From Dromiciops gliroides (taxonomy: Eukaryota; Chordata; Mammalia; Microbiotheria; Microbiotheriidae), in assembly GCF_019393635.1 (NCBI RefSeq), contig NC_057861.1:720104232-720168231 (forward strand): 64,000 nucleotides of DNA. The letters run 5' to 3'. The notes below the pieces were generated by a model that was not told the origin of the DNA, made no database searches, and saw only the letters and a list, made by a program, of their open reading frames with translations. This document shows positions 10,981 to 20,498 of this stretch, in pieces (the first letter of the stretch is position 1; each line of letters opens with the position of its first letter). The position numbers and the translations under genes are program-made.

Positions 10981-11976
10981 ATGAGTAGGCAGAGAAAGCA
11001 GAAGACCATTGGAAACTTCTTTGGGGGAAAGGTATACCACAATACAACCTCAGAAGAAGAAGAAGATAATAACAGGGTCAAAGCTCCAACATCCAAAGCT
11101 CCCAAGAAAAATATGAACTGGTCTCAGGCCATGAAAGCTCTCAAAAGGGACTTTGAAGAGAAAGTAGGAGAGATAGAAGGAATATGTGGAGAGAAGGAGG
11201 AAAGAATGGAAAGAGAAATGAGAGCAATGCAGGAGAGTCATGAGAAAAAAGTCAACAGTTTGAAAAGCCAAATGGAAACGGAGATTAAAAAACCATCTGA
11301 TGAAAATAATTGCCTAAGAATTAGGATTGAACAAATGGAAGCTTGAGACCTTATGAGAAAGGAAGACACAGTAAAGCAAATCCAACTGAATGAAAAAATC
11401 GAGGGAAATGTGAAATATCTCCTTGGAAAAACAGCTGACCTGGAAAATAAATCTAGGAGAGATATTTTGAAAATCATTGGACTACCTGAAAACTATGACC
11501 AAAACAAGAACTTAGACATCATCCTCCAAGAGATTGTGAGGGAAAATTGCCCTGATATTCTAGAAGCAGAAGTTAAAATATAAATTGAAAGAATCCACCA
11601 ATCACCTCCTGAAAGAAATCCCAAAAGGAAAACCTCCAGGAATATTATAGCCAAATTCCAGAACTCACAGGTCAAGGAGAAAATATTGCAAGCAGCTAGA
11701 AAAAAGGAATTCAAATACTGTGGAGATCCAATAAGGATAAAGCAAGATCTAGCAGCTTCTACATTAAAGGACTGGAGGGCATGGAATATGATATTCCAGA
11801 GGGCAAAGGAACTGGGACTACAGCCAAAAATCACATACCCAGCAAAATTAAGCATCATCTTTCAGAGGAAAACATGGAATTTCAATGAGAAAGAAGATTT
11901 TCAGGCATTTGTTATGAAAAGACCTGAACTGAATAGAAAATATGACTTTCAAATACAAGACCCTGGAGAAGCATAA
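10981..11976 (+). pseudogene. L1 ORF1p relic of HAL1 copy 1
   Basis: One reading frame of 331 codons runs the full length with no frameshift and is broken by two in-frame stops (TGA 11344-11346, TAA 11581-11583). The product would be the L1 ORF1 RNA-binding chaperone. It has a basic, Ser/Glu-rich N-terminus, then a Lys/Glu-rich heptad-like coiled coil (about residues 40-160). The RRM-like region follows, with ILKIIGLPENYDQNK. The C-terminal domain has ILQAARKKEFKY, AASTLKDWRAWN and QPKITYPAKLSI. The start ATG at 10981 is in frame with all of this. ORF1p normally binds L1 RNA as a trimer; the two stops make this copy non-functional. Confidence 0.85.
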
Positions 11977-12127
11977 AAAGATAAACAGGAAAAAGACTTC
12001 ATGAAGGATATTAAAAGATCAAACTGTTTATTTTCCTACATGGGAAGATAATACTTCAAACTCATAAGAACTATCGCAGTAAAGAATTGACAGATGACAC
12101 AGGTCTGAACTGAATATGAAGGGATGA

Positions 12128-12250
12128 TATTTGTAAAGCATTTATGTTTTGTTCTTTGTGGGATGTCTTATGTCTGGGGCCAGATTTGGGCTTGGGGCCT
12201 CCTGGGTCCAGGGCTGGTGCATTGTCCACTGTGCCACCTAACCAACCCAT
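12128..12250 (-). repeat. SINE-derived segment embedded in HAL1 copy 1
   Basis: Antisense tRNA-SINE text: 'ggggcctcctgggtccaggg' through 'actgtgccaccta'. It differs from the ordinary WSINE-like copies (ccaggaggcccc instead of tcaggaggacct) and has no duplication of its own. The same segment, in the same position and relative orientation, occurs in copy 2 (15070-15185). It was therefore part of the source element rather than a later insertion. Confidence 0.75.
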
Positions 12251-12329
12251 GATGACATCTTTAAAATAGGGTTGAGGTGTAGGACAAATAGAAGGGGTGG
12301 GGGAAGGGGTGAGATGGTCTGAGTAGAGG

Positions 12330-12870
12330 TTGTTCACATGAAGGAAACAAGAAAAAAGCTTATGGAGGGGAAGGTAAGAGGGGGAAGGAATTGGGAAGTG
12401 AGTGAACCTTAATATCATCAGAATTGGCTCAAATAAGGACTAACATACATATTCAAGTAGGTATAGTAATATAATTTTGTCCTGAGGGTGGGGTGGGAGA
12501 TAAGGGTGGGGGGAGTAGAGGGGAAGGAGGGAAGGGCAGATTGGGGGAGAGAGCAGTAAAAAGCAAAATATTTTTGAGGAGGGTAAAGATGTTCTGCATA
12601 ACTGCACAAGTGTGACATATTGAATTGCTTGATTTCATAGGGAGGGTTGAGGAGGGAGGAAGGAAGAAAATTTAGAACACAGAATTGTTTCAAAGACTTT
12701 AAACTCATCAGAATGGGCTCGTGGAGGGTATAACATTCACACCCAGTTGGGAGGAGTAATCTATTTAACCATACAGGAAAGTAGGAGGGGAAGAAGATAA
12801 GGAAGGTTGAAAAAAAAGGAGTGCAGACTAGGGGAGGGGACAGTCAGAAATAAAACACTTTTGAGGATGA
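12330..12870 (+). repeat. tandem pair of purine-rich units in HAL1 3' region
   Basis: Two diverged units about 290 bp apart. Each has a 'catcagaat(t/g)ggctc' block (near 12416 and 12707), a G/A-rich tract, then 'aaaagcaaaatatttttgag' or 'aaataaaacacttttgagga'. Copy 2 shows the same pair in complement at about 14435-14930. G-rich purine tracts are a known feature of L1 3' UTRs. Confidence 0.65.
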
Positions 12871-13845
12871 GTAGGTTAAAAGAAGATAGAAAGTAGAGTA
12901 AATATCATGGGAAGGGAATAGGATGGAGGAAAATAGGTATGATGATTGATTATAATGGCAAAAAGTATGGTACCTACTTTGCTGGGCTATTATGAAGAAA
13001 ATTCTCTGTCCAGTTTTAGGTACTTTATTTAGGTTATGATGAACAGGATACTATCAGAAAAACCTGAAAAGACCTACACGAACTGAAGCAGAGTGAAATG
13101 TACTGTATACAAAATAACAGCAATAGTGTAAGATGATCTGCTGGGAAGCATGTGGTTATTTTCAGCAAGGCAATGATCCAATATAACCCTTAAGGATTTA
13201 TGAAAATGGCAACCCATCTACAGAGAAAGAACTGATGGTATCTGAAAACACATGGAAACACATTTGTTAAAATTTTTTTCCTCTTTGGCAATTCCTCAAT
13301 CTGAAGTTTTGGGGTTTTTTTGACTGTTTTCTCTCACAACTAGCTAATGTCAGAATGTTTTACATGAGTACTCATGTATAACTTATGTTGAAATGCTTGA
13401 ATTCTAGTGGGTGGGGGGTGGGAATGGAGGAGGAAGAGAAGTTGGAACACAATTTTTTAAAATTGATGTTAAAGTTTGTTTTTACATATATTTTGGAAAA
13501 TAAAATGTATTCAATAAAAAAACAATTATGCTTCAATCTGTTTTCAGATACCATTAGTTCTTTCTCTATAGATGGGTTGCCATTTTCATAAGTCCTTCAG
13601 GGTTATATTGGATCATTGCTTTGCTTAAAATAACCATGTCCTTTTCAGCAGATCATCTTACACAATTGCTGTTGTTTTGTTTACAATGCATTTCACTCTG
13701 CTTCAGTTCATGTAGGTCTTTCCAGGTTTTTCTGATAGCATCCTGTTCATCATACATTTAGTACCTTAAACTTGACAAATAATTTTCTTCACAATAGCCC
13801 AGCATCGTAGGTACCACACATTTGCCATTATAATAAATCATCATA

Positions 13846-13875
13846 ATGATCTAATATCCAATTTTAAATCTCACA
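13846..13875 (+). repeat. 30-bp LTR terminus inside HAL1 copy 2
   Basis: This segment is an exact reverse complement of the first 30 bp of the LTR at 10401-10860 (10401-10430), ending at the LTR terminus 'ctcaca'. HAL1 copy 1 lacks it at the matching place. It looks like the remnant of another LTR of that family after internal loss, or a templated patch. Confidence 0.6.
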
Positions 13876-13935
13876 ATCCTATTCCCTTCCCATGATATTT
13901 ACTCTATTTTCTATCTTCTTTTACCCTATTCTTCC

Positions 13936-14435
13936 TGTGTAATTTAAAATTCTAAAGGTGTTCTAATCTGTCCCTCCAGTTTGGGTGGAAACTGACTAAA
14001 ATCATTGATAAACGAATTTAGTTTTTTTAAGGGTTTATTGGAAGATAGTAAAAGAAAGAGAAAGATTGAAAAGAGATTTCCTATCACCTGGTGATCCTAA
14101 ACTTACTAACCTCCTACCTCTGAAGTCCAGTGCCACCTCGCTGATCTCTCTCGAAGCCAAAGAGGCCGAGCTCTCTCAGTAGCCTCTGCATCCTCCTTCC
14201 TGTTCCCCTCCCAGAAATGGGAGGTTCTTCAAGCTGATTGGTTCACTGGACCCGAATGTGGTCAAAGTTCAAAGTTGTTAGCTTCTGAGAACAATTACTT
14301 TCTTAAGTACCCTTAAGTACCAACCAGATGTGCTTAACTAGAAGTCAGCCAGTAATCCAATCAGTTTAAATTAATCTCCAGGTGGGCCCCTGAGTATCTT
14401 CTAAATCTCATCTATCACATTCCATTATCTTGACA
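13936..14435 (-). mobile_element. solo LTR, third family, inside HAL1 copy 2
   Basis: A 500-bp insertion that interrupts sequence continuous in HAL1 copy 1. Its ends are TG...CA (tgtgtaattt on the left, cttgaca on the right). AATAAA lies on the minus strand at 14039-14034. The flanks tcttcc and ctctcc are compatible with a decayed 6-bp duplication. No retroviral genes are present. Confidence 0.7.
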
Positions 14436-15069
14436 CTCTCCTTAAAAGTGTTTTGCTTCTGACTGCCCTCTCCCCTGCTCTTCCTTCCCTTCTTTTACCC
14501 TTTCCTTCTTATCCTCTTCCCCTCCTACTTTCCTGCTGGGTTAGATAGATTACTCCTCCCAATTGGGTGTGTAGGTTATTCCCTCCTTGAGCCAACACTG
14601 ATGATATTAAGGTCTTTAAGTTAATTCTGTGTTCTAAATTTTCTTCTTCCCTCCCTCCTCAATCCTCCCTATAAAATCAAGCAAATCAATATAAGTCATA
14701 CACATACAGTTATGCAGAACAACTTCACCTTGCTCAAAAGTGTTTTGCTTTTTACTGCTCCCTCTCTAAATATGACCTTCCTTCTTCCTCCTCTTCCTGC
14801 CCCCCCCCCTTATCTCCTTCCCTTCCCACTTTCCCTCAGGGCAAAATATATTACTATACCCACTTGAGTTTGTATGTTATTCCCTCTTTCAGCCAATTCT
14901 TATGATAGTGAGGTTCACTCACTCCCCCACTCCTTCCCCCTCTTTCCCTCCCCTCCATAAACTTTTTCTCATTTCTTTTATTTGACCTACTTTTACCTAG
15001 TCTACATCTCCCTTTCCCTTTCTTCCAGGGCATCCCTCTACTTCCTTTACTTTATTTTAAAGATGTCAT

Positions 15070-15185
15070 CATAGATTAGCTAGGTAGCACACTGGACAAA
15101 GCACCAGCCCCGGACCCAGGAGGCCCGGGCCCAAATCTGGCTCCAGACATAGGCCACTCAAGCCTGTCTGCCCCACAAAAAAACA
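15070..15185 (+). repeat. SINE-derived segment embedded in HAL1 copy 2
   Basis: 'gattagctaggtagcacact', 'cagccccggacccaggaggc' and 'caaatctggctccagacata' match the complement of 12128-12250. It sits next to the same HAL1 sequence ('taaagatgtcatcat'). Confidence 0.75.
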
Positions 15186-15399
15186 AGGATAAACAAAAAA
15201 ATAAATGATTTGCAGATATCTTTCCTTCATATTTAGTTCAGACCTGTGTCTTCTAAGTGTATTCCTTTTAGCTGCCCCAAAACTGAGAATGTTCTTTTGA
15301 GTTAGAGGTATTATTTTCCTATGTAGGAATGTAAACTTTTTAATATTTTAATATCCCTCATAATTTCTTTTTTCTATTTACTTTTTTATAATTCTATAA

Positions 15400-16380
15400 G
15401 GTCTTATATTTAAAAATCAAATTTTCTATTGAGTCAGGTCTTTTTTATCACAAATGCCTGAAAGTCCTATTTTTCATTGAAGTCCCATTTTTTTCTTCTG
15501 AAAGGTTATACACAGTTTTGCTGGGTAGGTGATTTTTGGTTGTAGTACCAGTTCCCATGCCCTCCCAAATATCATATTTAATTCCCTCCAGTCCTTTAAT
15601 GTAGAAGCTGCTAGATTCCTTGCTATCCTTACTGTGGTTCCAAAGTATTTGGATTGCTTCTTTCTGGCTGCTTGCAATATTTTATCCTTGACCTGGGAGC
15701 TCTGGAATTTGGCTATGATATTGCTGGAAGTTTTCCTTTTGGGATCTCTTTCAGGAGGTGATTGGTGGATTGTTTCAATTTCTATTTTACCTTCTGCTTC
15801 TAGAACATCAGGACAATTTTCCCTGACAATCTCTTGGAATCCATATCTAAACTCTTATTTTGATCATGGTTTTCAGGTAGTCCACTGATTTTCAAATTAT
15901 CTCTCATGGATTTATTTTCCAGGTCAGCTGTTTTTCCAAGAAAATATTTCATATTGCTCTCTATTTTTTTATTCATTTGGATTTGCTTTACTGTGTCTTG
16001 TTTTCTCATAAATTCAATAGCTTCCATTCATTCAATCATAATTCTTAGGCAATTATTTTCTTCTAAGAGCTTTTGTATCTTCTTTCCCATTTGGCTTTTC
16101 AAGCTGTTGACTTTTCTCATGACTCTCCTGCATTGCTCTAATTTCTCTTTCCATTCCTTCCTCCATCTCTCTAAATCTTCCTTCTATCTCTCCTTCTTTC
16201 TCTTCAGAGTCCCTTTTGAGCACTTACATGGCCAGAGAACAATTCATATTTTTCTTGGAAGCTTTGGATGTAGGGGTCCTGAGGTTTTTATTCTCTTCTG
16301 AGGGTGCACCTCAATCTTCATTGTCACTAAAGAAACTTTCTATAGTTCTCAACTTTTTTTTGCTTGCTTATCTTGCCATT
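15400..16380 (-). pseudogene. L1 ORF1p relic of HAL1 copy 2
   Basis: Minus-strand fragments match the ORF1 of copy 1: LGKTADLENKSMRDNLKISG (about 15950-15880), then LQAARKKQSKYFG, LAASTLKDWRELN and QPKITYPAKLCI (15680-15500). Frames are broken in several places, so it is more degraded than copy 1. The likely start is ATGGCAAGATAAGC near 16380, where the complement of the 5' UTR ends. Confidence 0.75.
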
Positions 16381-17105
16381 TTTTATTTGTCTTTTAACTC
16401 CTTCTTTCAGTGGGGCTCTACTTCCAATCTACACTGTCCCAAGCTTCAGTGCATCCCAGGTGTTTTGGTTTGAGGGAGGAGAGGTTTTTCTCTAGCCTGG
16501 CCTGTTCTCTTGTTTGAAGATAACCTCAAGCTAATTTGCTAATTAACCAACCAGCAAAATTTTGTGTGCTATGGTTCTTAGCTTTGAGGAGCCTGCACCC
16601 CTCCCCCACTTGGATTTCCCATCTCTCAAGATTTCTTCCTTTTTCCCTGTTGGTGTGAGATAGCAAAATTCCTTCTTAGGTCCCACAGACACCCCTGTAT
16701 TTTCCACCAGTCCCCTCCCCCCACCCCTACCTGATCAGCCATTCAGCCCTCTCACCTGACTGTAAGCTTAGTTCCAGAAGACACTAGTGCCACAGCTGAT
16801 GTGGAGGCTCAGGGGTAAGTTTCTCTGGTGCAGCCTGCCTGGGTTGGTGCAATCGTGGGGTTGGACTCTTCTTGCAGTCCAGAATGCCCCCATCTAAACT
16901 GTCTTTGGCTGGAAAATAATCTCAGCCTCTCTTTTGGGGGGTTTTATTGTCCAGGGTTTATTTTATGGCTCTTCTTAGGGTAATTATATCAGGAGCTCTG
17001 TGGGTTTAATGTCCTTCCTCTGCCATCTTGGCTCTGCTGCTCTGTAACCTCTGCAATTTTCAAAGAAGGGAAATGTTTTATTTATCAGTCTCCCTTTTAT
17101 TGTCT

Positions 17106-17205
17106 GTCCTTTCTTCTCTTTCTCTCTCTGCCTTTCTGTCCGTTTCTGTCTCTTTGTCTCTCTCTGTCTTGATCTCTGTTTCTCTCTCTCTCTATCTCTG
17201 TCTCA
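17106..17205 (+). repeat. TCTCTG/TCTC microsatellite-like tract
   Basis: Degenerate pyrimidine repeat just outside HAL1 copy 2. The serine/leucine-rich frame across it (17028-17297) is a product of the repeat. Confidence 0.8.
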
Positions 17206-17367
17206 CACCTGAGCTACAGAACTCTTTTCAAGGCTGCTTATCCACCTTTAAATCCAACTGTCACCCAACTCTCTTCTATGGTTCCAAGAAGCTGTAACAT
17301 GCACAGTGGCCACATCCCAGTAATTCATTTTGACAGATGGGCTAAACCAGGTTAAGAGTAACAGAGG

Positions 17368-17515
17368 AGGGGTGGCTAGGTGGCGCAATGGATAAAGCAC
17401 CGGCCCTGGATTCAGGAGTACCTGAGTTCAAATCCGGCCTCAGACACTTAACACTTACTAGCTGTGTGACCCTGGGCAAGTCACTTAACCCCAATTGCCT
17501 CACTTAAAAAAAAAA
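17368..17515 (+). repeat. tRNA-derived SINE (WSINE-like)
   Basis: Close to the consensus of the window's SINE (ggtggctaggtggcgcaatg ... cctcactt, then A-tail). Perfect 14-bp duplication aagagtaacagagg (17354-17367, 17516-17529). Looks young. Confidence 0.92.
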
Positions 17516-17544
17516 AAGAGTAACAGAGGGATCTCAATCCCTTC

Positions 17545-17835
17545 AGTGAGGTGTTGGGGTATCTACCCCAACATGTGAAGACTACCTCTGTTGGAATGGG
17601 CCGATAAAAATACTTTGTTCCAATAGTCACATAAGTGGCTAAAACAGGTACTGTGGAGTGCTTACAGATTGGTTACACTTCAAAGACAACGAGATCATCC
17701 ACTGCATCCTGACTTTGTCTTGGCACTGGACTAGGATGAATCTGGAAGAGGGAGTAAAGCTGATGACCGTGCAATTCTGCTTCACTTAAATCCAATTTAT
17801 GTGCAAAGCAAAAGACAACAACCATACCATTTTTT
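17545..17835 (+). repeat. marsupial SINE, second family
   Basis: Contains 'aagacaacgagatcatccac', 'ttggcactggactaggatga' and 'cacttaaatccaatttatg', and ends near 'aaaagacaacaacc'. The same body is seen at 35345 (plus) and 57350 (minus). Confidence 0.6.
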
Positions 17836-18125
17836 TCAGACTTTGGATAAATCATAACTTCTCTGGGATTCACTGTCCTCATCTAAAAATTATAGATGAA
17901 AGAGATAATATATAAATTATATAAGAGTTTATGAGGTCATAGAGACAGTACAGAAATAGAAGTAAAGAGGTTCCAGTACAGATCATTGGGCAGAGCCTCA
18001 GGGGCGACTCCTGAAATAGGTTGATCAGACCAGTGAACCACAATACCACTTCTTTGAAAGTCAGAAAAGGAGGAACTATGTAGGAAAATTCATTTTTTTC
18101 ATTTGTTCAGTCATGTCAAACTCTT

Positions 18126-18306
18126 TTTTATTTTTATTTTATTTATTTATTTGTTTATTTATTTATTTTTTTTGTGTGGGGCAATGAGGATTAAGCGACT
18201 TGCCCAGAGTCACACAGTAAGTGTCAAGTGTCTGAGTCTGGATTTCAACTCAGGTTCTCCTAAATCCAGGTCCAGTGCTTTATCCACTGCACCACCTAGC
18301 TGCCCC
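18126..18306 (-). repeat. tRNA-derived SINE in the RTE tail
   Basis: Antisense copy with a long T/A-rich tail at 18126-18172 and the head ending 'ccacctagctgccccc'. Duplications catgtcaaactctt (18112-18125) and catgtccaactctt (18307-18320) come from the RTE 3' tail itself. Confidence 0.9.
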
Positions 18307-19282
18307 CATGTCCAACTCTTGATGACCCCCCCGGACCATACATAGCACACTATACCGTTCTATACCTCACTGTCTCCCAAAGTCAGTCAAAGTTCATGTT
18401 GATTGCTTCCATGACACAATGGATCTCATCCTCTGTTATTCCCTTTTCCTTTTGCCTTCAATCTTTCCCAACATCAGGGTATTTTCCAATGAGTCCTATC
18501 TTTTCATTATGCAGCCAAAATATTTAAGCTTCAGCTTTAGTATTTGTCCTTCTAATGAATAGTTGGAATTAATTAATTTAAGTATTGCCTGATCCAAAAG
18601 ACTCTCAAAAATCTTTTCCAGTACAATTCCAAAGCACTGATTTTACAACACTCAACTTTCCTTATAGACCAGCTCTCACAGTAATGCATTACTATTGGTA
18701 AAAATCCTAGCTTTGACTATCCAGACCTTTATCAGCAAGATGATGTCTGCTTTTTAATATTCTGTCCATATTTGCCATGGCTTTTCTTCCAAGGAGCAAA
18801 TGTACTTTAATTTCAGAGCTACAGCCACCATCTGCAGAGATCTTGGAGCCCAAGAATATAAAAATCTGACACTGCTTCATTTCTTCTCACTATATTTACC
18901 AGGAAATGATGGGATCTATTGCCATCATCTTAGGTGTTAGTTCTTTTTTCTTTTACTATTAAATGTCAAGGCAACTTTTATCCTTTCCTCTCTCACTCTC
19001 AGCAAGAAATTTCTTCTTCTTCTTTTTTTTTTTCATTTCTCATTGAAGCAAACTTTTTTTTTTTAATTCTCCTTGCTATTCTTTGGAATTCTGTTTTCAT
19101 TTGCATATATTTTTCCCTTTCTCCTTAACCTTTTTGCTTTCCTTCTTTTTCAGCTATTTGTAAAACCTCAACAGAAAACTATTTTGCTTTCTTGCTCTTC
19201 TTCTTTTCTTTTTCTTCTTTTTGGTAGTGGTGGTGGTGGTGGTTGGTTTTGCTGACTGCAGTACAGTATCATGAATCTCTGT

Positions 19283-19811
19283 TGTAAGGTCTAAAATTCT
19301 AGCTGTGATGTTTAAAATCGAATGTGTGTTCGCCTGATCTGATCCCAGTGTGTGGGTGGGTGGGTGCGGTAAACTAGCTAAGATTTACTGATCAATTCCA
19401 CAAGAGTTTAGGCTTTTAAGTATTTATTAAAGTGTATTAGAAGTTATTGAAGAGAGCGAGAGAGGAAAACCCTAGTTTGGATCTATTCATTACATCCAGT
19501 GAGAAAACCTTGCCTTTCTCTAACAGCCCATATGACATTCCCTTCCACCACCCCAAAGTCCAGAACAGAAAGACCTCGCTTCTCCAAGGCTTTTCCCAGA
19601 AGCCCCCTGTGAAGCAGGAAATAGGGCAGTCCACACACACACACACACAGCTCCAAGCTAATTGGGTGGTAGCACCAATTGACAGGACCCACAGGCAGCA
19701 GGCATCACTTCCGGACACCAATCGACCTTCGATACCCTCATGCTTTCTCCTCATGGTAGAGCCTCCCTGCAATATCATTCTCAGCAGGTTGGTAGTGCTC
19801 TGATTCTTACA
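19283..19811 (-). mobile_element. solo LTR, fourth family, inside the RTE
   Basis: A 529-bp LTR with matching termini TGTAAG...CTTACA and AATAAA on the minus strand (19428-19423). Flanks ctctgt (19277-19282) and ctctcc (19812-19817) agree with a partly decayed 6-bp duplication. The RTE text 'atgaatctct...ccatagttattcag' is continuous across it, confirming the boundaries. A short (AC)n lies inside (19632-19649). No retroviral genes. Confidence 0.8.
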
Positions 19812-20498
19812 CTCTCCATAGTTATTCAGTCACTCTATCTACCAGGTCTAATCCCTTAAATCTATTCATCACTTCTATTTCATATTCATAAATGTTATTT
19901 AGATAATAACCATACAGTCAGATAGTTTTCTCTCTTTTTTTCAATTTGTCTGAATTTTACAATTAGAAGCTCATGTTCTGAAACACTGTCAGCTCCAGGT
20001 CTTATTTTAACTCACCATTTCTTGTTTTAACTCACTTCATCAACTTTGGCTGCAAAATATGTAATCAATCTGATTTTTATATTGACCATTTGGAGATGTC
20101 CATGTGTGGAATTGCCTTTTGAGTTTTTGAAGAAACATTTTTGCTATGATAAGTGAGTTACTTTAATAAATCTCTATTAGTCTCTGCCCTATTTCATTTT
20201 GTACTCCAAGAGCAAACTTGCTCATTATTCCAATTGTCTTTTGAGTTCCTACAACAGCATTCCAATCTCCTAGCACAAACATTATTTTTGAAATATCATT
20301 TCTAGAAGATAAGTTAGGGCTTTATAGAACTGAGGACTTTGGCCACTTTAGCATCAATGGTTGGACCACAGACTTCTATTATTGTGATGCTGAACAGTTT
20401 ACTTTGGACTTGAGATATTCTGTCATCTTATAGATGAGATCCCAGTACTGCTTTTTTTTTACCCTTTTATTGACTTTGAGAGGAATTACATTTCTCCT

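Larger units (their letters stand above)
10063..13515 (+). mobile_element. HAL1-type (half-L1) LINE, copy 1, inserted in copy 2
   Basis: Plus-strand element of about 3.0 kb once its nested LTR is set aside. Order: 5' UTR, ORF1 (10981-11976), antisense SINE-derived segment (about 12128-12250), two purine-rich tandem units, L1-type 3' UTR, then a terminal AATAAA/A-run at 13512-13522. The duplications aaaaaaaattatg (10050-10062) and aaaaaacaattatg (ending 13530) mark target-primed insertion into the 3' UTR of copy 2. The interrupted 3' UTR of copy 2 resumes exactly on each side. No ORF2 is present between ORF1 and the 3' UTR. Confidence 0.8.
9812..17050 (-). mobile_element. HAL1-type (half-L1) LINE, copy 2, split by copy 1
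   Basis: A minus-strand L1 lacking ORF2. Its 5' end (17050, reading aggttacagagcagcagagc) leads through a 5' UTR containing 'gccaagatggc', an ORF1 relic (about 16380-15400), a SINE-derived segment, a tandem purine-rich 3' region and a 3' UTR. The 3' UTR is interrupted at 13530. Its missing 3' end lies at 9812-10062, beyond copy 1, and ends in an A-rich tail (ctttttctttttcttttcc on the plus strand). Candidate duplications are ttgaaattttc (9801-9811) and ctgcaattttc (17051-17061). A 500-bp solo LTR also sits inside. Its own sequence is about 3.3 kb, too short for a complete L1, and no endonuclease or reverse transcriptase region is seen. ORF1 is more damaged than in copy 1, as expected for the older host. 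Confidence 0.75.

Noticed and set aside
9812-17050. Inverted palindromic duplication or L1 twin-priming inversion
   Set aside because: The two elements overlap extensively in content, have separate duplications, and the split 3' end of one resumes beyond the other. That is nesting, not twin priming or a palindrome.
17368-17515. tRNA gene with internal promoter boxes
   Set aside because: The tRNA-like part is the head of a dispersed SINE with A-tail and target duplications; no complete cloverleaf.
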